DNA of 43,648 bases from a virus, in IMG/VR virus record IMGVR_UViG_3300021197_001788, positions 1 to 43,648 of that record, one strand, 5' to 3'. Position numbers and translations under genes: made by a program. The notes beneath the pieces are model-generated. The model saw only the letters and a program-made list of their open reading frames with translations, made no database searches and had not been told where the DNA came from. The first letter of the stretch is position 1, and every line of letters starts with the position of its first letter. This document shows, piece by piece, positions 30,845 to 42,300 of the stretch.

Positions 30845-31237
30845 TTATGCCATTGTGCCAGCACTGACCAAGACTTTCGCTCGTCCGCCAGCCGGTGCGC
30901 CTTGAGTGCAAATTGCACTGAAAACTTCACCCTGGACGCACGCGACGCCGTGACCGTTCGCGTCAGGCTTCACCGCGTCGTCAGCAGCCAGGCCGCCCGC
31001 ACCAACGATCACTTCGCATGATTCGGTTGCCTGGTAGACTCGCTTGCTCTGTCCCGCAGGAACTGCAATCGTGTCGTTTGCGTTGGGGATCGGCGTATCC
31101 CAGGCACTTTCGTGCATGATTCCGATCGCACCGTCGTCAGCCGCTGCCGTTTCCACTGTGTTGTCGCCGGAAATTTTCACAAACACACTGACGTTAATGT
31201 TTGCTGATGCCTGAAATTGTTGACCGTCGCCAGCCAT
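30845..31237 (-). CDS. Capsid decoration-like protein (DUF2190-like)
   Basis: The 130-aa protein is acidic and beta-rich with SVFVKISGDNTVETAAADDG, GIMHESAWDTPIP, GQSKRVYQATESCEVIVGAG and VCVQ-like later strands. Small beta proteins of this kind directly before the capsid gene usually decorate or cement the capsid. The start at 31237 has GAGGTGAT upstream, an excellent ribosome-binding site, in keeping with high expression. The 82-base gap to the capsid gene contains a GC-rich weak hairpin. Confidence 0.65.
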   Translation of the reverse strand: MAGDGQQFQASANINVSVFVKISGDNTVETAAADDGAIGIMHESAWDTPIPNANDTIAVPAGQSKRVYQATESCEVIVGAGGLAADDAVKPDANGHGVACVQGEVFSAICTQGAPAGGRAKVLVSAGTMA

Positions 31238-31286
31238 GTTATCACCTCAAAAATTGGTTTCTTTACCCCTGGATTGACTGGGAAAA

Positions 31287-33188
31287 TTACTCAGCAGTGA
31301 GCTGTGTTTTTGCTTCTTCGACCGCCTCGGCGTAGCTCAATCGTTTGCCGGATTTGATTCCGCCATTGACCAACTCGAGGGCTTTGTCCGCGACTTGAGC
31401 CGCGAAACGGTCGTTCTTAACGTCGCCACCACCCATGCCGTCGTATCCCAATGGAATCATCGGGGACTGTGGCGCGGTTGCTGCCGCATACTGCTCAATG
31501 AGCGTGATTCGCTCATCAAACGCTTCGTTGTCAGGTGCGTTTTCGTTGCTGGAATACAAGCAGTGATCCATCTCTTTTTTGAGATCAACAGCTCCGTAAC
31601 GGTGAGCCAGGTTAGTCAGTCGCTCTTTACGTTCGGCATCTATCGCGTTCTGACGCAGCTGCACAACTTCGTGCTGCGTTGCCGCGTACATTTCAGCTTG
31701 CTCGGTCAGGAGGCTGTCATTGTGCTTTCGCACCTGGTTCAGTTCTTGCCGGATCTGGTGGTTTTCGGCTTGGATTGCCTGGTATTGGTCGCGATTCATG
31801 TTTCCCTCGCTCGTGGAATCGTATCGATGGTAGCCTGGCACAGCGCCAAACTGTTGTCGTGGTGTGGCAGCCTGGTTTCCTGCAGTTGGACCTGCAAGGA
31901 TTTTGGCAAGTATCCCCTGCTTCTTTGGCTGCTGCTGTCCGCCACCCCGGTTCATAAGTTTGTTCCCTGCTCCGGTCCCAACGGCTGTTCCCAGGGCTTT
32001 TGCGCCTTGCGTGAGAGCTGTGCGGCCTGCAGCTGCTACCAATGGCGCGACGTTGCGATCGACTTCCGGCTCGACCATCTCCTCCTCCATGACCTCGCCC
32101 TCCATTGGTGGTCCCATATCCATTCCAGCAAGAGGTGGTTGCCCTTCCATTCCTGGGTCCATGCCTGGATCCATGCCTGGATCCATCATCCCAGGATCTT
32201 CCATCGGTGGCTCGGGCATCCCGCCAGCCATTGGATCCATCATCCCTGGATCACCAAGATCGTCCTGACCGGTGTTGATTGGCTGGTTTTCCCCAATCGT
32301 CTGAGCCGCGTCTGAAATGGTTTTCCATTCCTCGGTGCTCATCAGTGCGTTCAGGACTTCTTTAATCATCTGTGGGTCAGCTGCCGTTTGTCCGTACATA
32401 TCACTGCCTTGGTTTCGTTCGCGTTTGGCTTTAGGTTTCTTGCTAAAAGTGTTCATTCCACCAGGAAAAACAGCGTTTAGCGCCGGGGTCGCGTCGTATC
32501 GCTCGACCGTGACGGCTTCGCTGCTTTCGCCTGCTGCCGCGTATTGTGCAGTCGTAGGCAGTGGCAGCCTCGGAGCCTCGGACAGCGCTGCAATAGGGTC
32601 GATATAGCGACGCCCGTTAGCCTTGAGCTGGAGCACCTCCACCGATCTATTTGGTCGATCCTGGAGCTGCTCAGTTTTGTCTCGTCGCTGCCACTCGTTG
32701 GCGAAGATGCCCCATCGCGGATTGGTTCGGCCCATCATTCCCAGGCGATACGGACCGACGAAGCCAAGGTTTCGAGGTGGATCAGGATCGCGATAAGGAG
32801 GCGGAAGCGTGTGCTTGTCCACCAGCGCGGTGTATGCGTCGGTGTCCTGGATCCGGTGATTGTTCTCCCGGATGATCCTGGTCAGCTCTGCCAGGTTGTA
32901 GTTCGTGATTTCTTCGTCGCCGTTCGCGTCGTAGTTGACCTTTTCGTGCTCCATGAAGAAAGGTCGCGGCGTCGTCGCCGCATACTTCGCGCTGTCGAAG
33001 TACCGATTTGCCTGGTCAAGTAGGCGATTGCCTTTTGCCTGGTCCCAGCTGTTCCACACGGCGCTGTTGCGCTCGATAGGGTCCGGGATTTGCTGAGAAA
33101 GCGCATGATGAGCTCGGACAATAAAATCCTCTTCGGATTCCTGTTGTCCAGGTTGAATCGCCACCACTGGCTGCTGTGCTGCATCCAT
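31287..33188 (-). CDS. Scaffold-like head assembly protein (633 aa)
   Basis: The N-terminal region holds EEDFIVRAHHALSQQIPDP then ERNSAVWNSWDQAKG, a motif found near prohead proteases and scaffolds of other phages. The middle is low complexity with a DPGM repeat (residues about 310 to 350). Residues about 455 to 540 form a coiled coil (YQAIQAENHQIRQELNQVRK, then ERLTNLAHRYGAVDLKKEMD). The C-terminal part is helical. A coiled-coil protein immediately before decoration and capsid genes fits a scaffold; a protease active site is not evident. The product would leave or be degraded during maturation. Confidence 0.6.
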   Translation of the reverse strand: MDAAQQPVVAIQPGQQESEEDFIVRAHHALSQQIPDPIERNSAVWNSWDQAKGNRLLDQANRYFDSAKYAATTPRPFFMEHEKVNYDANGDEEITNYNLAELTRIIRENNHRIQDTDAYTALVDKHTLPPPYRDPDPPRNLGFVGPYRLGMMGRTNPRWGIFANEWQRRDKTEQLQDRPNRSVEVLQLKANGRRYIDPIAALSEAPRLPLPTTAQYAAAGESSEAVTVERYDATPALNAVFPGGMNTFSKKPKAKRERNQGSDMYGQTAADPQMIKEVLNALMSTEEWKTISDAAQTIGENQPINTGQDDLGDPGMMDPMAGGMPEPPMEDPGMMDPGMDPGMDPGMEGQPPLAGMDMGPPMEGEVMEEEMVEPEVDRNVAPLVAAAGRTALTQGAKALGTAVGTGAGNKLMNRGGGQQQPKKQGILAKILAGPTAGNQAATPRQQFGAVPGYHRYDSTSEGNMNRDQYQAIQAENHQIRQELNQVRKHNDSLLTEQAEMYAATQHEVVQLRQNAIDAERKERLTNLAHRYGAVDLKKEMDHCLYSSNENAPDNEAFDERITLIEQYAAATAPQSPMIPLGYDGMGGGDVKNDRFAAQVADKALELVNGGIKSGKRLSYAEAVEEAKTQLTAE

Positions 33189-33231
33189 GATTATTTAATC
33201 CTATACCTTTTTAGCTGGGGTGTGCAAGCTA

Positions 33232-33525
33232 TTACGGGGTGATTGTTTCCGAGCGTTCCAGCGGGTTGCCCATATCAGCGGGGGTAAAAAACGCAGTGAT
33301 CTTGCCGGGGAGGATTTTCACCACCTCTTCGCAGGCCCAAATAGCAGCGTCGCCCTTGTCTGGTGTCCAGTGCTGCCAGCACGCGAAGCTGTTAGCAATC
33401 TCTTCCTGGGCGTGGAATTTTTCAGCGCCTCGCCAGTACCCGTCGCTGTAAAGAAGCAGCGTGTACTCTCGGCAATTCAGGGCTGCCATGATCCAGGTTT
33501 GTTCTTCGTCGTCCGCGTTGCTCAT
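33232..33525 (-). CDS. Small protein between metallopeptidase and scaffold (97 aa)
   Basis: The gene starts in an ATGA overlap with the metallopeptidase gene, and GAGGATTGCT lies just before the ATG. The product is acidic with many aromatic residues (TWIMAALNCREYTLLLYSDG, WACEEVVKILPG). It is the right size for an immunity or chaperone protein paired with the preceding large enzyme, but no family is recognised. The strict coupling to the peptidase gene supports such a pairing as inference. Confidence 0.55.
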   Translation of the reverse strand: MSNADDEEQTWIMAALNCREYTLLLYSDGYWRGAEKFHAQEEIANSFACWQHWTPDKGDAAIWACEEVVKILPGKITAFFTPADMGNPLERSETITP

Positions 33526-36320
33526 AGCAATCCTCTGAGTGATGCAATCGTAAAGTTGAAGTGATCCGGTGCTGCTCTTGCAAACTTCATGGGTGTTTCG
33601 ACAAGCCTCTGGATCCCCATCGTGAGCACTTCGCTCGATTTAGGCCGATCGTAGTATTTCCCCGTGTAGGCATCCATGAATCCGTTTTTGCTGCCTACTT
33701 CGTTTGCTTCACAGCCTCCGCCAGTCCATTTGGTTTTGTGCTTTTGAATAGCCTGGGCTTCAAACGCTTTCGTCTTTCTTCCCTGGTCTGTGTGGTAATC
33801 GATCGCGTGTCCCAGTTCGTGGCAGAGCACTGCCTGGTACATCTGCCCGCTATTCATGTGAATATCGCCGGATCGGTGGAACGATCGGCTTTCGTTTGTT
33901 TTCCGTAGCTGCACCGTCATGGCCGGCAGTGCTCCGCCAGAAATTTCTTCCAGGTACTGACAGGCTTTAGCGACTGAATCGACCTGGGTTTGCTTGAACG
34001 GGGTCGTTCCTGTGATTGCGATCGCTGGCTTGCTGCCTTCCTTCCTGAGTCGATTGCTTGGCAGCTTTTTGATCCAGTCCTTCAAAGCGTCGTCCTGCTT
34101 GTCTCGCAGCTCGTCCACTTCGGCGCGTAGCTCACTGTACCGGGCTGCTCGAGCTTTGTCGGCTTCCTGGTCAATGGATCCGTCAGGGTTTCGCTTCGGT
34201 GATTTGTTGTAAACCTCATCGTCGATCTGTTTCTGGACTTTGCTAATATCCCCCTGAATCTTGTCGTATCTTGCCAGGAGCTCTTTGCGGGGCTTGTCGA
34301 TCAACTCTTTGGAAGCTGTTTTTAATTTTCTTCCAACTGTTGCATCGAGCCGGAAAGAGTCGGTTTGTTTGATCTTGTCCACTTCCTGGCAGCTCTTCGA
34401 TGCCTTGCGACTGACGTTGCCCTGGTTGTCTGGTCGCCAAACGGCGTCCTGGTAGATTTCGTAGGCAGCTTTCGGTACGTTTTTCTTCGCTTGTACCGCT
34501 GCTCTGACTTTATCCCTGTGTTTGCTCAACAACGAATTGAGCAGCTCGCTCGAGCTGTATTTAGCGTAAGAGTCGCCAGTAATAAAGTCAGCGACTGACC
34601 AGGTTGCGCTGTCCCGGTCCAACGTGTGCATTTCAGGATGTGCTAACCATCCGAAGGTTTCTTGCAATTCGTAGTACCCGAATCCCTGCCGGTTCTGGTC
34701 GAGGCCCATTTCGATTCGGCCAAACTTTTTCACCAGCTCTCTCGCGCCGTCCAGTTCCTTAAATTCCATCGCAAATTCATGCCAATCTCGCAGCTCGTTG
34801 TTGCTGTGCTCTTTGCTCCACTTCTGCAGGTATTTCTCCGCCTCCGATGGTTTTTTTTTGTTCAGTAGCGATTTCCGCTGCTTTTCAATTCCCAGGGCTG
34901 ACTGCATCAGGAACTCTTGCTGCGTTAATTCGTAGGGCTTCGCTTTTTTGAGTCTTTCTTCGCCACCATATTTGTCGATCGTTACGCTGATTTTTCGCCG
35001 CTGCTGTTTGGATCGCTCGTATTCGTGGCCCTCTGCTCTTTTCTCTCGCAATTTCTCCCTGGCTTCGCTCATTTTTTTCGATGTCGGGCTGTTGCCCTTG
35101 GTCCACTGACCACCACCCTTGTCGCCCTTTTTTTTGCGAGGCTGGTCTTTCCAGGATCCACCGCTGCTGTCAAACAGCCGGCCCTGGCTGCCAGGCTTCT
35201 TTGAATACTTCCCTGTAAACGGATCCTCGAATAGCCCGAGCTGCCCGGCGTACCGAGCGACCGCATCGCGGAATGTCTTGGCAGAAAAAGTGTCGGCTGT
35301 CTCGCTAACGGTTTCTGGAAATTCGTCTGCGATCTGCTCTTTGATGCTGTCGTACAGATCCCAATCATCATCTTGGGCCGCGACGTTTGCCTGTCGCATG
35401 AGCTCGTTGTACTGCGCATCCCTGTCCCTTTCTTCCACGTCCCGATCATCTAGTTTGTCTGTGCCGGTAAGTCTCTGAGCAGCCTGCGACAACACTTCTG
35501 AGTTAGTGGCTTTTGGCGGTTTCGGCAAAGGCATACGAAGAGCCTCGAATACAATTTGCTCCGCTGCCACGTTGCCGTCGGATCCGGCTGCCCACTTGAT
35601 TTTCCCGCCAGGCATATACGCAACAATGTCGTGCAGCAACGACTGATCGTTTTTCCAGCCACCTGAGCTCTCGATTTCCGCCACGGCTTCGTCGAACCCT
35701 TTGATCTGGTCAACGTCACTTGCTGCTCGGGCTTGCGATTGCGCACCTGTAAGCGACGTTCCATCGCCAAACACTGAACGCAGCGCGTCCTGGCCTGCCT
35801 GTATTTCCTGCGATCGCTCGGCAACGATCTCCATCGCCATTTCGTGAAGTGCTGCTATTTCCTCGGTGGTAGCGTCGTCCGGGAGGTGGACGCCCACAGC
35901 TGCCTTTTTGAATCCTGGTGGAAGCCGTTTCTTTTTTGTGTCCTGGACGGGCTTGTCGTCATCCACCCAGTCCGGTGTTTCTGGTGGTTCAGCTGGTGGC
36001 TTGTCGTCGAGCCTCTGCTGCGTTTCTGGCTTCCTGGTGTATTTGCCGGTAAAAGGATCCTCGTGAGTCCCGAGCTGCCCAGGGGAATCCTTGTGCTGCT
36101 TCTTTCCTGTTGCTTTGCTTCCTGCTTTGCTCTGCTTAAAGTCTTTCCAGTAGCCAGGTGAATCGCTTTGCGGATTTACTTTGCCGGAGTCGGTAACAAA
36201 TATGGCTTGCTTCTTGCCGTCGCCATCGGGATCGACGCTTATAAATTTGCCGCCCTGGTTTGCTGCCTTGTACTGGTCGAGGTAAACAGCAACACGCTGC
36301 GCAAAAGTTGGTGGTTTCAT
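33522..36320 (-). CDS. Large virion protein with C-terminal zinc metallopeptidase
   Basis: The 932-aa protein has an N-terminal region with two GKYxxKP modules (DPFTGKYTRKP near 88, DPFTGKYSKKP near 366; a third AYTGKYYDRP near 884). Residues 410 to 760 are highly charged helices. The C-terminal 180 residues carry the zinc motif CHELGHAIDYH (His 834, Glu 835, His 838) and a late SSEVLTMG where Glu 897 is the likely third ligand. This resembles metallopeptidase modules of phage MuF-type and polyvalent proteins. The position beside the 2033-aa polyvalent gene suggests packaging in the head. Substrate unknown. Confidence 0.7.
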   Translation of the reverse strand: MKPPTFAQRVAVYLDQYKAANQGGKFISVDPDGDGKKQAIFVTDSGKVNPQSDSPGYWKDFKQSKAGSKATGKKQHKDSPGQLGTHEDPFTGKYTRKPETQQRLDDKPPAEPPETPDWVDDDKPVQDTKKKRLPPGFKKAAVGVHLPDDATTEEIAALHEMAMEIVAERSQEIQAGQDALRSVFGDGTSLTGAQSQARAASDVDQIKGFDEAVAEIESSGGWKNDQSLLHDIVAYMPGGKIKWAAGSDGNVAAEQIVFEALRMPLPKPPKATNSEVLSQAAQRLTGTDKLDDRDVEERDRDAQYNELMRQANVAAQDDDWDLYDSIKEQIADEFPETVSETADTFSAKTFRDAVARYAGQLGLFEDPFTGKYSKKPGSQGRLFDSSGGSWKDQPRKKKGDKGGGQWTKGNSPTSKKMSEAREKLREKRAEGHEYERSKQQRRKISVTIDKYGGEERLKKAKPYELTQQEFLMQSALGIEKQRKSLLNKKKPSEAEKYLQKWSKEHSNNELRDWHEFAMEFKELDGARELVKKFGRIEMGLDQNRQGFGYYELQETFGWLAHPEMHTLDRDSATWSVADFITGDSYAKYSSSELLNSLLSKHRDKVRAAVQAKKNVPKAAYEIYQDAVWRPDNQGNVSRKASKSCQEVDKIKQTDSFRLDATVGRKLKTASKELIDKPRKELLARYDKIQGDISKVQKQIDDEVYNKSPKRNPDGSIDQEADKARAARYSELRAEVDELRDKQDDALKDWIKKLPSNRLRKEGSKPAIAITGTTPFKQTQVDSVAKACQYLEEISGGALPAMTVQLRKTNESRSFHRSGDIHMNSGQMYQAVLCHELGHAIDYHTDQGRKTKAFEAQAIQKHKTKWTGGGCEANEVGSKNGFMDAYTGKYYDRPKSSEVLTMGIQRLVETPMKFARAAPDHFNFTIASLRGLL

Positions 36321-36343
36321 TTCTCTGATCCTTCCCCAGGTTA

Positions 36344-39300
36344 TTAGTTTGCCGAGTAAAGCATTTTGCCCGCGTTGCTGCCAATTTCTGAAAAGTTGCC
36401 GCCATTGTGCGCTGACTTTACCTGCGTTTTCTTGAAAGCGACGTACACGTCTGCTGGCTCAATTTCGTCGTATTCTATGTGTGGTCCGCCATGCCCTCCG
36501 TGATCCGTGATGTCCTTGAATACGATGCCATCGTGACCTGTTTTCTCTGCCAGTTCTGCCAATTCCCTTGTGGTCGCTCCGTGAGGCAGATCAAAGGCTT
36601 CTATCAGCAATGCTGTTGCCAAACGGTCTACGCCGAGAAAAGTATTCCAGGCAAGTTGCGTCCTGGTTTCATCGGTTACCTTGCTCATCAAATTAGGGTC
36701 AATGGGTCCGTCTTGCAGTATCAGGTTTGGATCCACTGTGCGCTCAGGTGGCTGTGATAGCACCTTTGCTACCTTCATTATTAACGCTTGCGGGAACTGC
36801 AATTCCATTCCCTTTGCCTCTTTCAAAACACTTACCGCTTTCCCAGCGTTTTTTTGTAATACGCGAGCTACTCGTGGATGACCACCGGACGCGACTGCTA
36901 GTTCCGTAAGGGCATCGCGTCTCGGTATTAACCTGCGTTTTGGTTCATACTCTAGATACTCCTCTACGTCGTCATACAGGTAGCTAATCAATGCGTCGTA
37001 GAACATTCCCTTGTCGCTGGTAGCGTTGGCCCGCGACAAATCATCTGATCGATTTCTCAGCCAAGCCTGGGTCGGCGGATACTGCATGTTCTCCTCAAAC
37101 GACTTGTCGTAATTAACGATGTTCATGCTGTTCCAGTTTTCTCCATTCCCCTCGACTATCATTGGCGACTGCAAGCGGTAAACCAAGGGATACACTCCGC
37201 TGGTCCTTAGCGACCTGGATCCCTCAGCTATCCAGGCGTTCCATTTGACAATCATTTCCTGGGGCGATTCGGCTTCCAGGACCGGCTTGTTACCTAGTAT
37301 TTCCTCTAGCACAAACCCGTCGCTCACCTCTTTGAACCTGTATTTTTTCGACGTTCGCAGGGTTCGCTCAATGTCGCTAATGTCCACAGCAAACGTCGGT
37401 GTGATGTCATCAGTAAAGCCTCCAGTGTACGTCGCTCCTGTCAGCACGCTGGTCGATCCGTAGATGTGTTCACCAACGTCAAACCTGCCGAACTCGGACC
37501 AGCCACCATCTTTCGTGCCGTGGAATATAATTAGCGGCAAACCCTCGTCGTCCACCGCGTAATTGTCTCTGGCCCATCTCCAATAGTTTGGATTGCTTGC
37601 GACCTTCAGCTGCAGATCGCGGACCTGGCCCCTGGCGAGCGTCGTTAAGTGCTCGTCGTATGCTTCGCCGTAGTCCATCTGCCAGTCATCGTCAGCCTGG
37701 TTCAATGCGTGCAGCTCCGATTCCTGATTCCGCGATTGCTCCAACAACTGCGTCACTGGTCGCACCCAGGGATCTAGCCCTGGAGGCGCGGAATCTTTGA
37801 GCTCCATGAACTTTTGCCACTGCTGATCTGCTTCTTTGCTGAACCTCAACTTGTCATTGCGAAAGACCGGGTTGTAGTTCAGGTAGCCATTCGCGACCCC
37901 CGACAATTCCTGCATGAATTGAACGATCTCGCTGTTATTTCGCCAATCCTGCCAATCACTTAATGCGTAGTCGCCCCATTGGGCGCGCTCGTCCTCTGAA
38001 AGCCAGTATTCTTGCTTGCCTTCTGGCATACTGTCTGTTCCGTACCTGGGTGAATTTTCCCAGTAGATTCGAGAGCCGTCGTCGGGCTGGTATTCCGTAT
38101 CGGGTGCTTCGATCAGCTGGCTGTTCCACCGGGATCGCAAATCTTCCGGGCTCGGTGCGGCCCCAGGATCGTCAATCGGTGCGCCAAAAACAGTTCTGGT
38201 AATTTCCGTCTGTGGATTTGTCTGGTCCAGATAGACGTTCCAATTCCCTTCGGCATCTCGCTCTGTCCAGGTTGTGTATTGAATCTCTCTGGGCGGTGGG
38301 GCATCTTCAAACACGCGCTGACGCAACTTATACAGCTGTGATCCAATTTCGCTGGTTCTTTCATCGAGCTCCGTTTCAGCTTTCTTTTTGTCGGTTGCTA
38401 TTTGTTTCTTGGTTTGCGAAAGTCGTTTCAGGTTGTCTTTCGCTTCGCTCATCAGCTGCTCGCCGACGCCTACCTGCTCCTTTGCCCATCTGACTTGCTG
38501 CGTGACGTAGTTGTTTACCTTGTACGCTGTCGCAGCTGCGTCTGCGCTGCCGATCTCGTCGATCCCTGTGTAGTCCTTCACCCGGTGCTTTGGAACACGG
38601 AACACCCTGGTGGTTTCTGTGGTGTCGTCCTCGTAGCTGTCTCTCGTTTTCTCCTTGCGATCGCGTTCACTGATAGCCTCTGACAGGTCTGCTTGTATTT
38701 CTTCCCATCGCTGCGTTACCCAGGGCTCGCTACCGTCCCAAATGGCGTCGCCCCAGTCGTTTTCAAACTCATCTGCATCTGCCTCTAGTGCCATGACCCT
38801 TCGCTGTTGATTCGCCAGGCTATTGTCTGATCGCGATCCTGCGCCCTGGTCGATCAAGTGCTGCCACCGTCGGATTCCTGATTTTTCAGTAAGGAAAACA
38901 TTGCCCCGGATGTTGAATTGCATGTTGTCGTCAAAGTTGCTTCCCTGGTTTGGCTTCAATCCTTCGCTGGCGATTGACTCAGCGTTTTCCGCTAGAGCGA
39001 CGTGGTACAGGTAATCGTCGTCTGCCCATTCGTCTGGCTGTTTTGGCTGCTCAGGAAATGCCAGCTGGTTGTGTTTCTCTGCTTCTTTGAATAGCTGCGT
39101 CGCTCCTTTTCCTGCGTAGTTCTTCAGAGTGTTGTAGCCCATTCGGGCCATGTTGTTGTTCCAGTTTTTTCGCTCCTCCGGGGTCCAGTCGTCAGATTCG
39201 AGCATCTGCCCGAGAGGATCGTTTGCTGAGGGAGCCAGCTCCTGGAATTTCTCGCGCAACCATTTCAGCGAATCTTGGTTTTGCTCAACTTTTGGAATTG

Positions 39301-42300
39301 GCTCCGGTTTGACGTGAACGTAGGGCTCCATGTGCTCCGCCTGAACTGCCGGCATGTCGCTACTTTCGAGCGATCCCTTTTCTTGCATCCGTTGCTCTGC
39401 TTCGTCAGAGGCAGGGTCTGGCATTTCCTGGGTTGAGCCAGCAGCTAGCGCAAATCCTCCTTCTGGCGCATCGTAATCCTCGATGCCGTATCGCATCCGT
39501 GGATCCGTCCGATCGAATTTCCCGCTGTTGCCGATGGCACTCTTAATTTGCTCTGGCCGAAGCGCGATGAAACTCAGGTTGTTTTCGCCATCGCCTTCGT
39601 ATTGGTTGAGGTAAGCAATTCCGTCGTAGCCTGCTTCTTCCATTGCATCTCGCAGCATTTCCCAATTTTTGCGCTGCTTGAATTTTTCCCAGGCTCCCAG
39701 GTGGTTATTGAACCAGGCGTGTTCGTTCGCGATCTCCGGCACGAGGTCCATTACCTCGTCGTTCCAATCTGTTCGGTCGGGTACGCCGTCGTCGTCGATG
39801 AAGGCCGGCCAGGGTATTCCCTTTTCCTCTAGCTTCTCTTCCATGAACGCTGTGATTTCGTCAGGATCCCAACGTCCCAGGTCGTCGGTCATCAGCGGGT
39901 TCTGAATCGACAACCAAACTGGATACACTCGCGAATTGTCGTACCAGCCATCAGGTAAATTTGCTCGCCGACTTTCCAGGAAATGCTCGCTCTGGCTGAT
40001 GTCGCCAAAGTGAGATCCGAAGTCGCTGCCTCTCATTGTGCGGAATGAAACAATGTCATCGTCAGCTGTCGTTCCGTGCATCTGAGCCTGGGGCGAGCCG
40101 TCCGCGTTGACGACTACGCTGTCTCCCCAAAACTCTCGAAACTCGTCGGTGTTGGGCGCTTCAATCTCTGGCTTGTATCCCAGAGGAGTAATTACCGGAA
40201 CAGACGACATGCCCAGGTTCCTGGCTGCAATCGCCAGCGCTACGGAATCAGCCGTCTTACGCGGTGCATACGCAAGCAAAGGAGGAAACTCTACGCCTTG
40301 CCGAATATACACCTCGTAGTCGTCGATTTCTTCCTCGAGAACATAATCCTCGAGCTCTGACAATACGCTCGGATCGATTGCGGCCAGGTAGGAATTAGGA
40401 TCCATATCACTCAGGTCTGCGCCTTGGGCCATGAGCCCTTGGTGCTGCGTAGGCCACTCATTCTGGGGAAGCGTCTGCAAATAATCCCCTACCTCGACGA
40501 GCATGTTTTGCTCTGCCATTGAGATTTGGTTAATCACCTGGGAAGGGGTTGGGTTCTCCACACCCCATTCCTGGAGCGCTTCGTTTCTCCCGTTGCCGTA
40601 CCGGATGCTCAGGTAATCCGGCTGGACTTCGTTGATGTATTGCGAGATTGCCCGCTTCTGGGCTGGCGTCGCGTATTTCTCCAGGTGCAAGAGTCCGCTG
40701 TGGTCGAACCTGATAGCGTGAGCCCGGTTCAACGTCTGGACTAGCTTTCCCCATCGGCTGGTGGATCCCTCGCCAGAATCGCCCTGCCCGTCCATTTCCC
40801 AATCCCATCGCTCCGCTGCTTCGTCTGTTGGGATAATGCTCCGGTGGTCGTCGCCACGTTGATCGCCTCCTCCTGCGCTCATGTCCAGGAGCGCGCCGTC
40901 GGACATAATAAAGCCAGCTGGACCCCATGATTCTCCTTTCGGGTACTGGTTCCGCATGAACGTGTCCATGTTTGGCTCACGCTCTGGCTCGTACCTTCCA
41001 CCGTCAGAGGTTCGTTCCCCAGGCTCGAGTTGTTCGCCCTGGAGGTTGAGCCCCATCGCCTCTTGTCTTTCGGCGATTCCACGGAGCACCCTTTCCTCGT
41101 CGCCGTTGCCGTGGATAACGTCGCCGTCGAGCTCAAACCCTGCCAGGTTAATCTGATCGTATCCGACGCTCTCATAGGCTTTGAATCCCAGGACAGCCAG
41201 CTCGTCGTCGCTGACGCCTGGTATCATCTGCTCAAACAGGTCCGTGTTTGTAATGTAGGCGTCCAGGCTTTCTTGGTGCGGCTCGTCATCTTCGTCGATG
41301 CCTTCGTATTCGTTTACCAGCTCGCCGAATTGGAATTGAGCGTTTACCAGCCTGGTGTCCAGGGCTTTGTTTACTTCGTCGCTTTCCCAGCTGTCGATCT
41401 TTGTTGCCAGGGCTTGCGATGCCTCGCTTGGTGGCAGCTGCTCGAGCGCCTCCCTCACGTCGTCAATCACAAAGGCTTTCGCGTCGTGGTTGTTGGCGAT
41501 CATGTCATCGATGGTTTCAGCAATATCGCTTAGGACGATAGCCTGGTTTTCGGGATCCATCTTTTCCGCCCATCCCAGGTGGCGCAGGTGGATCTTGAGC
41601 TGCTGGTCGTTTGCTTGGTCGTCATAGTGTCCGTGCTTGCGTAACAGCGTGCCTGGATGCCCTAATTGGTTCCAGTGATCTTCGTCCATTGACGAGCGAT
41701 CTTCGCTCATGTCCCGCTTCGCCAACTTTCCGGTGTCGAAGATTTTTATATTGCCCTGGGCATCCACCCCTGTCTGCACCTGGTCGTTGACCTCCCAGCC
41801 AGCGTCGTGAAACGCTTGCATTTTTTCCCGGTACGCCAGGATCTGCTCCCGCGTCAGGTCAGCGTTCAGGTCCAGCTTCGGAAGGATCGTGAATCCCTTT
41901 TCCCCGTGCTCGATAAATTGCTGGGGAACCAGCAGATCATGCCCTTGCTCGATAGCCTGGTTGTTTAACCAAACCTGTCGCTCGGCGTCGCGGATAGCGT
42001 CGCGATGATCTCGAAAATAAGCCAGGTTGTAGGGTACGCTTGTCGTGACTTTGTGGACCTGTCCGTCGCCGGTATCAAATGCCATACCGTCGTCGCCCTT
42101 CCCCAGGAACTGAGCCCTACCCTCTCGAATGAGATTGATGCCGTTGCTGGTTGGATGCTCCGGGACATCCACACGCTGATTCAAGTCGTCGGCAAAGTGC
42201 TTCACCGCGTCGCGTTTCATCGTGTACTCGCCACCGGTGTCGCTTTTCACTGTTACGCTGTGACCGTCGTGATCGCCAACTGTAAAAGTGTGCTCGCCTT

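Noticed and set aside
31395-32315. A 306-codon plus-strand frame opposite the scaffold gene
   Set aside because: It is a shadow of the coding minus strand, rich in Trp, His and Cys, without a known domain; the minus frame has coherent coiled-coil and repeat structure.
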